Shown here: in pieces, positions 39,249 through 47,489 of the stretch
How the letters are laid out: every line of letters starts with the position of its first letter
Position numbering within the stretch: position 1 is the first letter of the stretch
Assembly: GCA_002361355.1 (NCBI GenBank)
Contig: DESQ01000019.1
Span: forward strand, 62,001 to 126,000
Direction: 5' to 3'
DNA length: 64,000 nt
From: Lachnospiraceae bacterium UBA3310
GTDB lineage: Bacteria; Bacillota; Clostridia; Lachnospirales; Lachnospiraceae
Translations under genes and position numbers: made by a program
The notes under the pieces: model-generated
Database searches by the model: none
What the model saw: only the letters and a program-made list of their open reading frames with translations
Told to the model about the DNA's origin: nothing

Positions 39249-40109
39249 TTAGTGCTCATACCATATGTCATTTTCGTCGAACAGCCCTACACTTGAATAA
39301 GCGCCGCAAATACTGCCGTCAATGGCATTAACCACACAATGATAAGCAAACAGATCATCAAGCTCATTTATCTCTTCCACATTGTCAAATTGTATGAAAT
39401 ACCCAAGCTCTCCCTTGTCTTTATACTCATCCCAATCAGTGATATCATATAATTCCGCACGCCATCCATAGGACTCCTCAGCATCATGTAATTTCAGTCC
39501 TTTTGCCTTTTCGCCAAGATCGGTCTCCATCGCTTTTTTTGCAATCTCTACCGCCTCCTCTTCGCTGATGCCGCCTGCCGCTTTCACTTTTGCCTCAAGT
39601 TCCGCTCTCTCGGCACGAGTCTCTTCATCCCACTGTGCCTGCGTCTTTTGGTTTGTGTTGAGGGATATCCTGAAATTACAGTCAATAATCTGCAGCAATT
39701 CCTCATCGGTAAGTTCCCTGTCCGGCAGATAGTATTCTCCGGTAGATACGATATAACAGAGCATTCCTTCCGTCACATCTTCCGCACTGCCCACCTCCTG
39801 AATCATCTTTTCAGGCTTTGCCGTCTCATTCTGATAGGACTCCTGCAGTTCCGCCATACGTTCTTTTTCCTTGTCAGAGTATGCCCTCATTATACCGCCT
39901 GTTCCCACACTCTGTTCATCAGTCTGTACTTCCGCATCAGTATGGACTGAGGTGACCGCCTGTTCTGTTTCTGGAATCTCAAACTGTACTTCCTGATTTG
40001 TCTGTGAACCCACATTCTCCGTTTTCCCACATCCGGTCAGAGAAAAAACATTTGTAAGCGTTAAAACCACAACAAAAGCAACCACTAATTTTGGAGACTT
40101 TTTCTTCAT
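39249..40109 (-). CDS. Lipoprotein with PepSY-like C-terminus, paralogue of the anti-sigma protein
   Basis: This 286-residue protein has a lipoprotein signal (VVVLTLTNVFSLTGCG; lipobox LTGC) and then shares a clear pattern with the neighbouring anti-sigma protein: AYSDKEKERMAELQESYQNE, GSAEDVTEGMLCYI, LTDEELLQIIDCNF, GISEEEAVEIAKK, and a C-terminal VVNAIDGSICGAY. The last part resembles a PepSY domain. It lacks the cytoplasmic and membrane anti-sigma part. It appears to be a duplicated extracytoplasmic half, perhaps a second sensor or decoy. The function is unknown. Confidence 0.78.
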   Translation of the reverse strand: MKKKSPKLVVAFVVVLTLTNVFSLTGCGKTENVGSQTNQEVQFEIPETEQAVTSVHTDAEVQTDEQSVGTGGIMRAYSDKEKERMAELQESYQNETAKPEKMIQEVGSAEDVTEGMLCYIVSTGEYYLPDRELTDEELLQIIDCNFRISLNTNQKTQAQWDEETRAERAELEAKVKAAGGISEEEAVEIAKKAMETDLGEKAKGLKLHDAEESYGWRAELYDITDWDEYKDKGELGYFIQFDNVEEINELDDLFAYHCVVNAIDGSICGAYSSVGLFDENDIWYEH

Positions 40110-40157
40110 TTTTTTATCCTCTCGTTTCTCATTTATTTATGTCATTCCCTACCGCAA

Positions 40158-40188
40158 AGCCGGAAAAAGCGCTGTTGCTTTTCCGGCT
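40158..40188 (-). terminator. Hairpin after the anti-sigma gene
   Basis: AGCCGGAAAAAGC and GCTTTTCCGGCT pair with one bulged A. On the minus strand only TTTG follows, so it may terminate weakly or protect the mRNA between the two paralogues. Confidence 0.55.
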
Positions 40189-40213
40189 CTGCCACTGCAA
40201 TCTTTTTCTAATT

Positions 40214-41104
40214 TTATTTGTATGTGTACAGAATACTTCCATCCACAGCGTCAATGATGTAACCATAAGTAGCATGTGTATCCGGATTTCCAAAGCCTAC
40301 CTCGTATATCACGCCCGCCTTGCTCTCACGTTCAAACGCTGCTTCCGAATAATCCGATGCGTCCAACAGGCTCACGCCGGGAGTCCCGTCATTGTACGTC
40401 ATTAGTTCCAGTCCATCCGCTTTGTCACCAAGGTCAGCCACTAACTGTTTTTTTGCGATTTCTACCGCTTCGTCCCTGCTGATTCCATTAGCGTCCTGTA
40501 CAGCTTTTTCAAGCCGTGCCTCTTTTCCCTGGGACTCCGCTGCGGCTGCCTGCGCCTGCGGCCCATGCGCAACAGCGTAGCTCATCTTATGCTGGAAATC
40601 AATGATCTGGAGCATCTCCTCGTCCGTCATTTCCTTCGCGGGAAGATTAAAAACACCCGTAGCCCTGATATAGCAGAGTGTACCCTCCGGTGCATCCTCA
40701 GCACTGTCTACCTGTGCAATGACCTTTTCAGGGAATGTTCCGTTTTTATATGCCTGCCAGAGCGCTTTACTGCGTTCCTTTTCACTGTCGGAATACGTCC
40801 TTGAAAAACCGTCCGCCAGCACATCCTGCTGCGACTGCACCATATCGTTAAGGCCTTTCATTTCCTCTTCGGGAACGCTCTCCATCCTTTCCTTTACCAC
40901 GCTTGACACCACTGCCCGTACCGGAAAGCTGACCACTCCCGCAGCCAGTACGAACGCTGCCGCAGCCGTCGCCATCCTTCTAAAGTTCCATGTTCCTCTG
41001 CTTCCGCTCTCCATACGGCCCTGAATATTCATAATGATCTCCTCCTGCATTTTCTCCGAAATGTGTATCTGATCCATTGTCTCCTTCACATCAAATCCGC
41101 TCAT
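40214..41104 (-). CDS. Probable anti-sigma factor with PepSY-like extracytoplasmic domain
   Basis: This 296-residue protein has a cytoplasmic N-terminus (residues 1-40: MDQIHISEKMQEEIIMNIQ, like the N-terminus of clostridial anti-sigma proteins), one membrane helix (about 45-62), and an extracytoplasmic region with TYSDSEKERSKAL, EMTDEEMLQIIDF, GISRDEAVEIAKKQ and YIIDAVDGSILY (PepSY-like). Its ATG overlaps the sigma factor stop (ATGA), and its ribosome site AGGAGG lies inside the sigma gene, so it is translationally coupled. It probably sequesters that sigma factor until an envelope signal arrives. Confidence 0.8.
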   Translation of the reverse strand: MSGFDVKETMDQIHISEKMQEEIIMNIQGRMESGSRGTWNFRRMATAAAAFVLAAGVVSFPVRAVVSSVVKERMESVPEEEMKGLNDMVQSQQDVLADGFSRTYSDSEKERSKALWQAYKNGTFPEKVIAQVDSAEDAPEGTLCYIRATGVFNLPAKEMTDEEMLQIIDFQHKMSYAVAHGPQAQAAAAESQGKEARLEKAVQDANGISRDEAVEIAKKQLVADLGDKADGLELMTYNDGTPGVSLLDASDYSEAAFERESKAGVIYEVGFGNPDTHATYGYIIDAVDGSILYTYK

Positions 41105-41577
41105 CCGCCATATGCCTCCTTCCACATTGTCCGCATCTGTTCCTTCCCGCGCTTCAACCGCATTTTCACCGCGCCCTCCGTCGTCCCCAGAATATTCGCG
41201 ATCTCTTTGATTTGGTATCCTTCCACATAATGCAGATAAATGACTGTTTTCTGTTTCACCGGCAGTTCGAGAAGCTCCCGCAGTGTTTCCTTCTGTTCCT
41301 GCATCGTAAGGCTGTTTTCTACCTCGTCGATGGAAATCTTCGGATGCCGGTTTCTGAAACGCACCATATCCCTGCAAATATTAGTTGCCACCCGTATCAA
41401 CCATGCCTTTTCATGCTCCCCGTCACGAAATTTCGGCCTTTTTTCCAGATATCTGCAAAAAGTATCCTGAATGGCATCCTGCGCATCCTGCTCATTGCAC
41501 AGTATGACAATACAGACTTTATAGAGCGTATCGCTGTATTTCATGACCGCTTCTCTTATGTCCTTCTCGGTATCCAC
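41101..41577 (-). CDS. ECF-type RNA polymerase sigma factor
   Basis: This 158-residue protein has sigma region 2 (DTLYKVCIVILCNEQDAQDAIQ, DTFCRYLEKRP) and region 4 (LLELPVKQKTVIYLHYVEGY, QIKEIANILGTTEGAVKMRL). It directs transcription of an unknown regulon, probably including itself. The start is GTG at 41577 with AAGGAGG eight bases upstream. It is coupled to the anti-sigma gene. A candidate ECF promoter lies at 41603-41628. Confidence 0.93.
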   Translation of the reverse strand: MDTEKDIREAVMKYSDTLYKVCIVILCNEQDAQDAIQDTFCRYLEKRPKFRDGEHEKAWLIRVATNICRDMVRFRNRHPKISIDEVENSLTMQEQKETLRELLELPVKQKTVIYLHYVEGYQIKEIANILGTTEGAVKMRLKRGKEQMRTMWKEAYGG

Positions 41578-41602
41578 GTGTTTCACCTCCTTTACTTCTA
41601 AC

Positions 41603-41628
41603 ACGTTTCATACAAATAAAAGGTAACA
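41603..41628 (-). promoter_or_regulatory. Candidate ECF-type promoter of the sigma operon
   Basis: On the minus strand TGTTAC (41623-41628) and CGT (41603-41605) are 17 bases apart, close to the TGAAAC...CGT pattern of ECF promoters. No good sigma-A promoter is seen. Autoregulation is an inference. Confidence 0.4.
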
Positions 41629-41691
41629 TACTTTTAAAAATATGAAAATTGCAGCAATGCCTGTTAAAAACAACTTTTACGGAAATAAATA

Positions 41692-41721
41692 TTTACAATT
41701 TCGTCATATTTGTGCTATAGT
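41692..41721 (+). promoter_or_regulatory. Promoter of the Rpn-family gene
   Basis: TTTACA and TATAGT with an 18-base spacer, followed by a leader of about 175 bases with no coding frame I can support and a short hairpin AGGAGGATC...GTTCTCCT (about 41821-41847). The 41578-41901 gap holds only these sites and the ECF promoter. Confidence 0.6.
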
Positions 41722-41901
41722 AAGAAAAAGCATATTTTCTACTAAACGTTTCCGTAATCTCTATTTCTATTCTAAGTTTCAGAAAATCCATGCTTTGATT
41801 CCAAATAACCATTGCAAAAGCAGGAGGATCTGGAACGGTTCTCCTGTATCGGCAACCTATTCTTTTAAAAGGTTCACCGGACAAACAAAGGAGGACGTTA
41901 A

Positions 41902-42822
41902 ATGAACAAAACGAAAACGGACAAAACAAACATAAACGGAATCCGTGTACAGCGCAATTATAAGGACACCGTATTCCGAATGATTTTCCAGGAAAAGGAA
42001 AATCTGTTGAGTCTCTACAATGCCCTGAACGGCACGGCTTACAAAGATGTAGATAACCTGGAAATTACAACACTGGAAAACGCGGTCTATATGAATTACA
42101 AGAACGATATTTCCTTTGTGTTTGATTTTGAACTTCTGCTTTATGAACATCAGTCCACATATAACCCAAACATGCCGTTACGGGATCTGCTTTATGTGAC
42201 AAGGGTATTGCAAAACCGGATTAAGGACGAAAATCTGTACAGTAAGTCACTCATCAAAATTCCAACGCCCCGGTTTGTTGTGTTTTATAACGGAACAGAC
42301 TTCCAACCGGAACAACAGATTCTATATTTGTCGGATGCCTTTGAAAAAAAACAGGATAAACCCTCTCTGGAATTGTCGGTGACCGTATATAACATTAACC
42401 TCGGGCATAATCAGCGTCTGTTAGAGACCTGCCATCTGTTAAAGGAATATGCGCAGTATGTGGAACAAGTGCGGGTATTTGCAGGACTCATGCCCTTACC
42501 GGAAGCAGTTGAAAAAGCGGTGGATTACTGTATGAAAAACGAAATCCTTTTAGGATTTTTTGCTAAAAATCGTGCGGAGGCGATCGCAGTGAGTATTTTT
42601 GAATATGACGAAGAAAAGCATATGAAAAGCGAACGGAAGGAATGGCGGGAAATCGGACATAAAGAAGGACTTGAAGAAGGAATCGAAAAGGGCTGCAATC
42701 AGCTCTCCCAACTACTCCAATCCCTTATGGATACCGGAAAGGCCGAGGAGGTACAACGCGTTCTCTCCGACAGCCAATACCGGAAGGATTTATTTCAAGA
42801 ATATTTTTCTAAAAACAAATAG
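41902..42822 (+). CDS. Rpn-family recombination-promoting nuclease / putative transposase
   Basis: This 306-residue protein belongs to the PD-(D/E)XK nuclease/transposase family common in gut Clostridia: NYKDTVFRMIFQEKENLLSL, then FDFELLLYEHQSTYNPNMPLR with the D and ExQ-type active site, and VVFYNGT. The C-terminus has the charged EGLEEGIEKG repeat. Rpn proteins are DNA nucleases linked to recombination and, in some cases, phage defence. It stands alone between terminators. AAAGGAGG precedes the ATG. Confidence 0.9.
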   Translation: MNKTKTDKTNINGIRVQRNYKDTVFRMIFQEKENLLSLYNALNGTAYKDVDNLEITTLENAVYMNYKNDISFVFDFELLLYEHQSTYNPNMPLRDLLYVTRVLQNRIKDENLYSKSLIKIPTPRFVVFYNGTDFQPEQQILYLSDAFEKKQDKPSLELSVTVYNINLGHNQRLLETCHLLKEYAQYVEQVRVFAGLMPLPEAVEKAVDYCMKNEILLGFFAKNRAEAIAVSIFEYDEEKHMKSERKEWREIGHKEGLEEGIEKGCNQLSQLLQSLMDTGKAEEVQRVLSDSQYRKDLFQEYFSKNK

Positions 42823-42841
42823 CATACCCCTGATACAAGCT

Positions 42842-42876
42842 GAGACAGGCGAAAGTAATCCCGCCTGTCTCTTTTC
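42842..42876 (+). terminator. Terminator after the Rpn-family gene
   Basis: A perfect 10-bp stem GAGACAGGCG/CGCCTGTCTC with a 10-base loop and TTTT. Confidence 0.92.
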
Positions 42877-42967
42877 ATGACATTAGAACGGTTGCTTTTT
42901 GCAGGAACACTGATATAAAATATGGACAGGATAAAAACTACTCTTCTGAAAGGGCGTTAAAGAAACT

Positions 42968-44371
42968 ATGGAAATGATGTGTTCAGACATTTTTGAGGTA
43001 AACGAAAAGAAAGCGAACCAGTATACGGCTCTCTGTACGCTGATTGCAGCGGGAGCCGCCGTATTGATGTGGCTGTTGAATATTCTGGGATTCTTCATTG
43101 TGGATCAACATTTAATGAATGTCGCCATGCCTATCGGTGTTGCACTGTTTCTGCTTCCTACTCCCATGGTGCGGATATGGAAGTGGGATGAACGGCTTCT
43201 AAAATATGCCATCATGGGATGTTTCCTTTTAGGAATCGCCATTCTGAACTCAGCGCTGACCGTCCAGCTTGTGATGGCATGGGCTTGTCCGCTTATTCTT
43301 TCCTGCCATTATTATTCCCCTAAACTTACACATTTTACGCTGATCGGCGTTTTGCTATGCCTGCTTGGCGCCATGTACATCGGGCTGTATTTCGGTGTGT
43401 GGGACTCCAACATGATGCGAAGTACTGATATGATCGGAAATGCGGCGTTTCGTGCGGCTTATATCAAGGCGGCGACGGCGGCGGGCGACAATATTCTGTT
43501 GCGCGTCTTCAATTTTTACTATATTCCGCGTGCAGTTATCGCGGTTGTGGTCTATTTGATTTGCCTTACTCTTTCGAGGCGGACTCACGGTCTTTTAAAG
43601 CAACAGGAGGAGGACAACCGGGAGAAGGAAAGAATCGGGGCAGAGCTTCATGTGGCCACGCAGATTCAGACATCCTTGCTTCCCTGTGTCTTTCCGGCCT
43701 TTCCGGAATATGAGGAGTTTGATATTTATGCTTCCACAAATCCCGCGAAGGAAGTGGGCGGCGACTTTTATGATTTCTTTCTGGTGGATAAAGATCATCT
43801 GGCGCTTGTCATGGCGGACGTATCAGGCAAAGGCGTGCCGGCCGCCTTGTTTATGATGATTACCAAAACCCTGCTTAAAAATGTGGTACAATCGGGACTT
43901 TCTCCCAAGGCGGCTCTGGAAAGCGTAAACAACCAGCTTTTGGAAAACAATGAAGCGGGCATGTTTGTCACCGTCTGGCTTGGTATTTACGAGATATCTA
44001 CAGGGAAGCTGACCGCCGCCAATGCGGGGCATGAATACCCCGCAATCAAAAGGGCGGATGGCTTGTTTGAATTGTTCAGGGATAAGCATGGTTTTGTGAT
44101 GGGCGGTATGGAAAATGTGAAATACCAGGAGTATGAGCTTGCGCTCCATGCGGGCGATGTTCTGTTTTTGTATACCGATGGCGTCGCAGAGGCTACGGAC
44201 GGGAATAATCAGCTTTACGGCACCGACCGGATGCTGAAAGCTCTGAACAGGAAACCGGATGCCTCTTCCAAAGAGCTGCTTCTTGCGCTGGGCGCTGATA
44301 TGGAACGCTTCGTGGGAGAGGCAATGCAGTTTGATGATATTACGATGATGGCACTGCAGGTCAGGAAGTGA
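42968..44371 (+). CDS. SpoIIE/RsbU-type PP2C serine phosphatase with membrane sensor
   Basis: This 467-residue protein has six or so membrane helices in residues 20-210, a short coiled coil, and a PP2C-like domain (ATQIQTSLLP, NPAKEVGGDFYDFF, MADVSGKGVPAALFM, AGHEYP, LYTDGVAEATD, FDDITMMAL). These keep the metal-binding Asp residues. Members dephosphorylate anti-anti-sigma proteins in partner-switching. No STAS or RsbW-like gene is beside it, so its target is encoded elsewhere. It is bounded by a terminator upstream. Confidence 0.92.
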   Translation: MEMMCSDIFEVNEKKANQYTALCTLIAAGAAVLMWLLNILGFFIVDQHLMNVAMPIGVALFLLPTPMVRIWKWDERLLKYAIMGCFLLGIAILNSALTVQLVMAWACPLILSCHYYSPKLTHFTLIGVLLCLLGAMYIGLYFGVWDSNMMRSTDMIGNAAFRAAYIKAATAAGDNILLRVFNFYYIPRAVIAVVVYLICLTLSRRTHGLLKQQEEDNREKERIGAELHVATQIQTSLLPCVFPAFPEYEEFDIYASTNPAKEVGGDFYDFFLVDKDHLALVMADVSGKGVPAALFMMITKTLLKNVVQSGLSPKAALESVNNQLLENNEAGMFVTVWLGIYEISTGKLTAANAGHEYPAIKRADGLFELFRDKHGFVMGGMENVKYQEYELALHAGDVLFLYTDGVAEATDGNNQLYGTDRMLKALNRKPDASSKELLLALGADMERFVGEAMQFDDITMMALQVRK

Positions 44372-44667
44372 CAATAGACGCGCCAGTCAAAAAAGCCTCT
44401 GATCATCTGGTACTTTAGGACAGGGGCGTTCATAATTTGTTCATATTTAATTTCAAAAAACTTCATTTTAGAAACATGATTTAGACATTTCTGCCCCGTA
44501 TACTAAAACCATAAGATACAACACAGCGAAGCTGATAACAAGTTAGCTGATTAATTAAAAACTTTTTCATAATAAATGCCAAGTAAGGGAAACTTTACTT
44601 GGCATCCTCCCTTTTCTGGGGAGTTTTTCGTTTGTCCGTAATCATTATCCATGTATACAATTTTTCC
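44372..44667 (+). other. Intergenic region with tandem hairpins
   Basis: No gene is supported. A perfect stem ATGCCAAGTAA/TTACTTGGCAT (44576-44605) is followed at once by CTCCC/GGGAG and TTTTT (44607-44635), an intrinsic terminator. The first hairpin could be a partner structure. Whether these end the phosphatase transcript or belong to a small RNA is open. Confidence 0.55.
44606..44636 (+). terminator. Intrinsic terminator downstream of the phosphatase gene
   Basis: CTCCC and GGGAG pair around a seven-base loop, then TTTTT. It lies 235 bases past the phosphatase stop. Confidence 0.6.
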
Positions 44668-44696
44668 TTGCCAGATACTTTGTCTTATGGTATACT
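44668..44696 (+). promoter_or_regulatory. Promoter of the alanine symporter gene
   Basis: TTGCCA and TATACT with a 17-base spacer; transcription would start near 44703, leaving a 130-base leader. Confidence 0.78.
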
Positions 44697-44735
44697 TGAA
44701 TACCGTAAGAATCTTTACAATGTGAGAAAGTGTTC

Positions 44736-44796
44736 CATAGCCGTCGACGTAGACATTTGGTTCGGATGTCTGCGCCTTTTTTCCTTATAGGCTATG
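44736..44796 (+). promoter_or_regulatory. Attenuator-like structured leader of the alanine symporter gene
   Basis: GTAGACAT (44749-44756) pairs with ATGTCTGC (44766-44773), followed by TTTTTT (44777-44782), a terminator shape. This is enclosed by CATAGCC (44736-44742) and GGCTATG (44790-44796). No glycine riboswitch or T-box core sequence is visible. The regulatory role is inferred. Confidence 0.5.
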
Positions 44797-44835
44797 AATG
44801 AAGAACACATGTAAAAAGTGAGGAGGAAATGTATT

Positions 44836-46329
44836 ATGGTAGAGATGATCACAAAGGTGAACAGCGCCATTAACGGTTTCGTGTGGGGTATTCCCATGTT
44901 GGTGCTGCTCGTCGGTACGGGCATTCTGATGACAGTCCTTACCAAGTTTTTCCAGTTATCCCACATCGGACACTGGTTTAAAAATACCATCGGCGGTATT
45001 TTCAGCGACAAACACATCACAAAACACACGGACAAGGAAGACCAGTCTATCTCCCAATTCCAGTCCCTCTGCACGGCTCTGGCGGCCACAATTGGAACGG
45101 GTAATATCGTAGGTGTGGCGAGCGCGCTGATTGCAGGCGGCCCCGGCGCTATCTTCTGGATGTGGATCGTAGCCTTCTTTGGCATGATGACCAACTATTC
45201 TGAAAATGTGCTGGGTATCTACTACCGCCGCAAAAATGAACGGAACGAGTGGTGCGGCGGCGCTATGTATTACCTGAAAGATGGTCTCGGCTCCTACAAG
45301 GGCTTTAAACAGATCGGCGCAGTGCTTGCCGTATTGTTCTCCATCTTCTGTGTATTGGCATCCTTTGGTATCGGCAACATGAGTCAGATCAATTCCATTT
45401 CCGGCAATATGAAATCCGCTTTTGGTATCCCAACCTATGTGACCGGTATCGCGCTTTTGATTCTGGCAGCTTTGGTTATTGTAGGTGGTCTGAAACGTAT
45501 CGCCTCTGTCACAGAGAAATTGGTGCCCTTCATGGCAATCATCTATGTGGTGGGTGCACTGATCATCTTTTTTATGAATATCGACCAGTGCGGCGCTATC
45601 TTTTCCGCCATCTTTAAAGGCGCTTTTGGACTCCGCGCCGTAGGCGGCGGCATCGTCGGTTCCGGCGTGAAACTGGCGCTTACCTGGGGTATGAAGCGCG
45701 GTGTGTTTTCCAACGAAGCAGGCTTGGGTTCCTCCGTTATGGTACATTCCAGCTCTAACGTAAAAGAGCCTGTCCGTCAGGGAATGTGGGGTATCTTCGA
45801 GGTATTCGCGGACACAATGATTGTCTGCACACTGACCGCATTTGTAGTGCTTTCCTCCGGTCTGGTTGATCTGGAGACCGGCGCAATATTGAGTTCCTCG
45901 GAAGGCTCCGCTCTGGTAGGAGAAGCTTTTGCCACCAGATTTGGCAGTGCAGGCCCTATGTTCATTGCCATCGCCATTTTGCTGTTCGCCTTCTCCACGG
46001 TACTGGGCTGGAGCCACTACGGATCCAAGGCATGGGAATACCTTTTCGGCACAAAATCCATGATCGCGTACAAGATCGTATTTGTTCTTATGATTTATGT
46101 GGGCGCAACCATGAATCTCGGACTGGCTTGGGATCTCTCCGATACCTTCAACGGTTTGATGGCAATCCCCAACCTGATCGGTGTCCTGAGCTTATCACCC
46201 ATTGTCATGAAGATAACAAGAAATTACGTGGCACGAACACTTAAAAAGGAAGAGGTATCGCCAATGCTTTCCGCTTTCCCTGAAATTGAAGAAACGCACG
46301 CGGAAGAGTTAAAGGCGATGCAGAAATAA
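44836..46329 (+). CDS. Sodium:alanine/glycine symporter (AGCS family)
   Basis: This 497-residue protein has about eleven membrane segments and the AGCS signatures: ALAATIGTGNIVGVASALIAGG, GPGAIFWMWIVAFFGM and the TWGMKRGVFSNEAGLGSS block. It imports small neutral amino acids with sodium. The ATG at 44836 has AGGAGG upstream; an in-frame GTG six codons earlier overlaps that site. It is a single gene with its own promoter and a strong terminator. Confidence 0.96.
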   Translation: MVEMITKVNSAINGFVWGIPMLVLLVGTGILMTVLTKFFQLSHIGHWFKNTIGGIFSDKHITKHTDKEDQSISQFQSLCTALAATIGTGNIVGVASALIAGGPGAIFWMWIVAFFGMMTNYSENVLGIYYRRKNERNEWCGGAMYYLKDGLGSYKGFKQIGAVLAVLFSIFCVLASFGIGNMSQINSISGNMKSAFGIPTYVTGIALLILAALVIVGGLKRIASVTEKLVPFMAIIYVVGALIIFFMNIDQCGAIFSAIFKGAFGLRAVGGGIVGSGVKLALTWGMKRGVFSNEAGLGSSVMVHSSSNVKEPVRQGMWGIFEVFADTMIVCTLTAFVVLSSGLVDLETGAILSSSEGSALVGEAFATRFGSAGPMFIAIAILLFAFSTVLGWSHYGSKAWEYLFGTKSMIAYKIVFVLMIYVGATMNLGLAWDLSDTFNGLMAIPNLIGVLSLSPIVMKITRNYVARTLKKEEVSPMLSAFPEIEETHAEELKAMQK

Positions 46330-46345
46330 AATATATAAGCCTAAC

Positions 46346-46384
46346 AAAAGACCGGCATGACTTTCACAATCATGCCGGTCTTTT
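46346..46384. terminator. Bidirectional terminator between the symporter and fba genes
   Basis: AAAAGACCGGCATGA and TCATGCCGGTCTTTT pair over 15 bp around a nine-base loop, with T on both sides, serving both converging genes. Confidence 0.95.
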
Positions 46385-46418
46385 CTATTTCTTAATTCAT
46401 CTTCTCTTCAAACACAGC

Positions 46419-47387
46419 TTACGCCTTACCGTCGGAACCGAGCACATTCTTAATCTTGTGCGCAACCATATCCTTAACAGCCTGTCTTGCGGGCTTCAGA
46501 TACTGGCGGGGATCAAAGTGATCCGGATGCTCCGCAAAGTACTTACGGATGTTACCTGTCATAGCCAGACGGATATCGGAGTCAATGTTGATCTTACATA
46601 CGGCAAGTTCAGCAGCCTTACGCAGCTGCTCTTCCGGAATACCCACTGCATCGGGCATATTTCCGCCGTACTGGTTTACCATCTTTACAAACTCCTGCGG
46701 CACGGAAGAAGAACCATGAAGTACAATCGGGAAACCGGGCAGTCTCTTGATGCACTCCTCCAGCACGTCAAAGCGAAGCGGAGGGGGAACCAAAATGCCA
46801 TCTGCATTTCTTGTGCACTGTGCAGCAGTAAACTTATATGCGCCATGGGATGTGCCGATTGCGATAGCGAGGGAGTCACAACCTGTCTTATCTACAAACT
46901 CCTCAACCTCCTCGGGGCGGGTGTAGGACTCTTTACCTGCCTCTACAGAAACCTCATCCTCAACGCCTGCCAGAGTACCCAGCTCTGCCTCAACCACTAC
47001 GCCGTTCGCATGTGCATACTCAACGACCTGCTTGGTCAATGCGATATTATCCTCGAAAGACTTGGAGGAAGCGTCGATCATAACGGAGGTAAATCCGCCG
47101 TCGATACAGGACTTACAGAGCTCAAAGGTATCGCCGTGATCCAGGTGCAGGGCAATCGGGATCTCCGGATTCTCTGCTACCGCCGCCTCAACCAGCTTCA
47201 CCAGATAGGTGTGGTTAGCGTATGCACGCGCACCTTTGGAAACCTGCAGGATAACGGGGCTCTTCAACTCGCCGGCCGCCTCGGTAATGCCCTGAACGAT
47301 CTCCATGTTGTTTACGTTGAAGGCGCCGACTGCATAGCCGCCGTTGTAGGCCTTCTTAAACATTTCGGTTGTTGTTACTAATGCCAT
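46419..47387 (-). CDS. fba: Class II fructose-1,6-bisphosphate aldolase
   Basis: This 322-residue zinc enzyme has GAFNVNNMEIVQG, the zinc motif LHLDHGDTFELC, SVMIDASS, SLAIAIGTSHGAYKF and VLHGSSSVP. It splits fructose-1,6-bisphosphate in glycolysis. It has its own transcription unit. AAGGAAG precedes the ATG. Relatives in the KbaY/GatY group act on tagatose-bisphosphate; the sequence fits the Fba group better, but this is not certain. Confidence 0.95.
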   Translation of the reverse strand: MALVTTTEMFKKAYNGGYAVGAFNVNNMEIVQGITEAAGELKSPVILQVSKGARAYANHTYLVKLVEAAVAENPEIPIALHLDHGDTFELCKSCIDGGFTSVMIDASSKSFEDNIALTKQVVEYAHANGVVVEAELGTLAGVEDEVSVEAGKESYTRPEEVEEFVDKTGCDSLAIAIGTSHGAYKFTAAQCTRNADGILVPPPLRFDVLEECIKRLPGFPIVLHGSSSVPQEFVKMVNQYGGNMPDAVGIPEEQLRKAAELAVCKINIDSDIRLAMTGNIRKYFAEHPDHFDPRQYLKPARQAVKDMVAHKIKNVLGSDGKA

Positions 47388-47489
47388 AATGTTTACTTCC
47401 TTTCTATTAAAATTTTTTAATACTTTCCATCATCTGGAATCCATTCTTATTTTAACAGCCAGTCCTAAGAAAGTCAATGTAACAGTTTC

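Noticed and set aside
41902..42822. Intact insertion sequence
   Set aside because: The Rpn-family protein is transposase-like in name only; no terminal inverted repeats or target duplications flank the gene.
44703..44835. Glycine riboswitch or T-box before the symporter
   Set aside because: No GGAGAG/CTCTC glycine core and no T-box GGTGG sequence could be found.
44956..46017. 353-codon open frame antisense to the alanine symporter gene
   Set aside because: His/Gly/Gln-rich composition typical of the reverse frame of a membrane protein gene; the sense gene has all family motifs.
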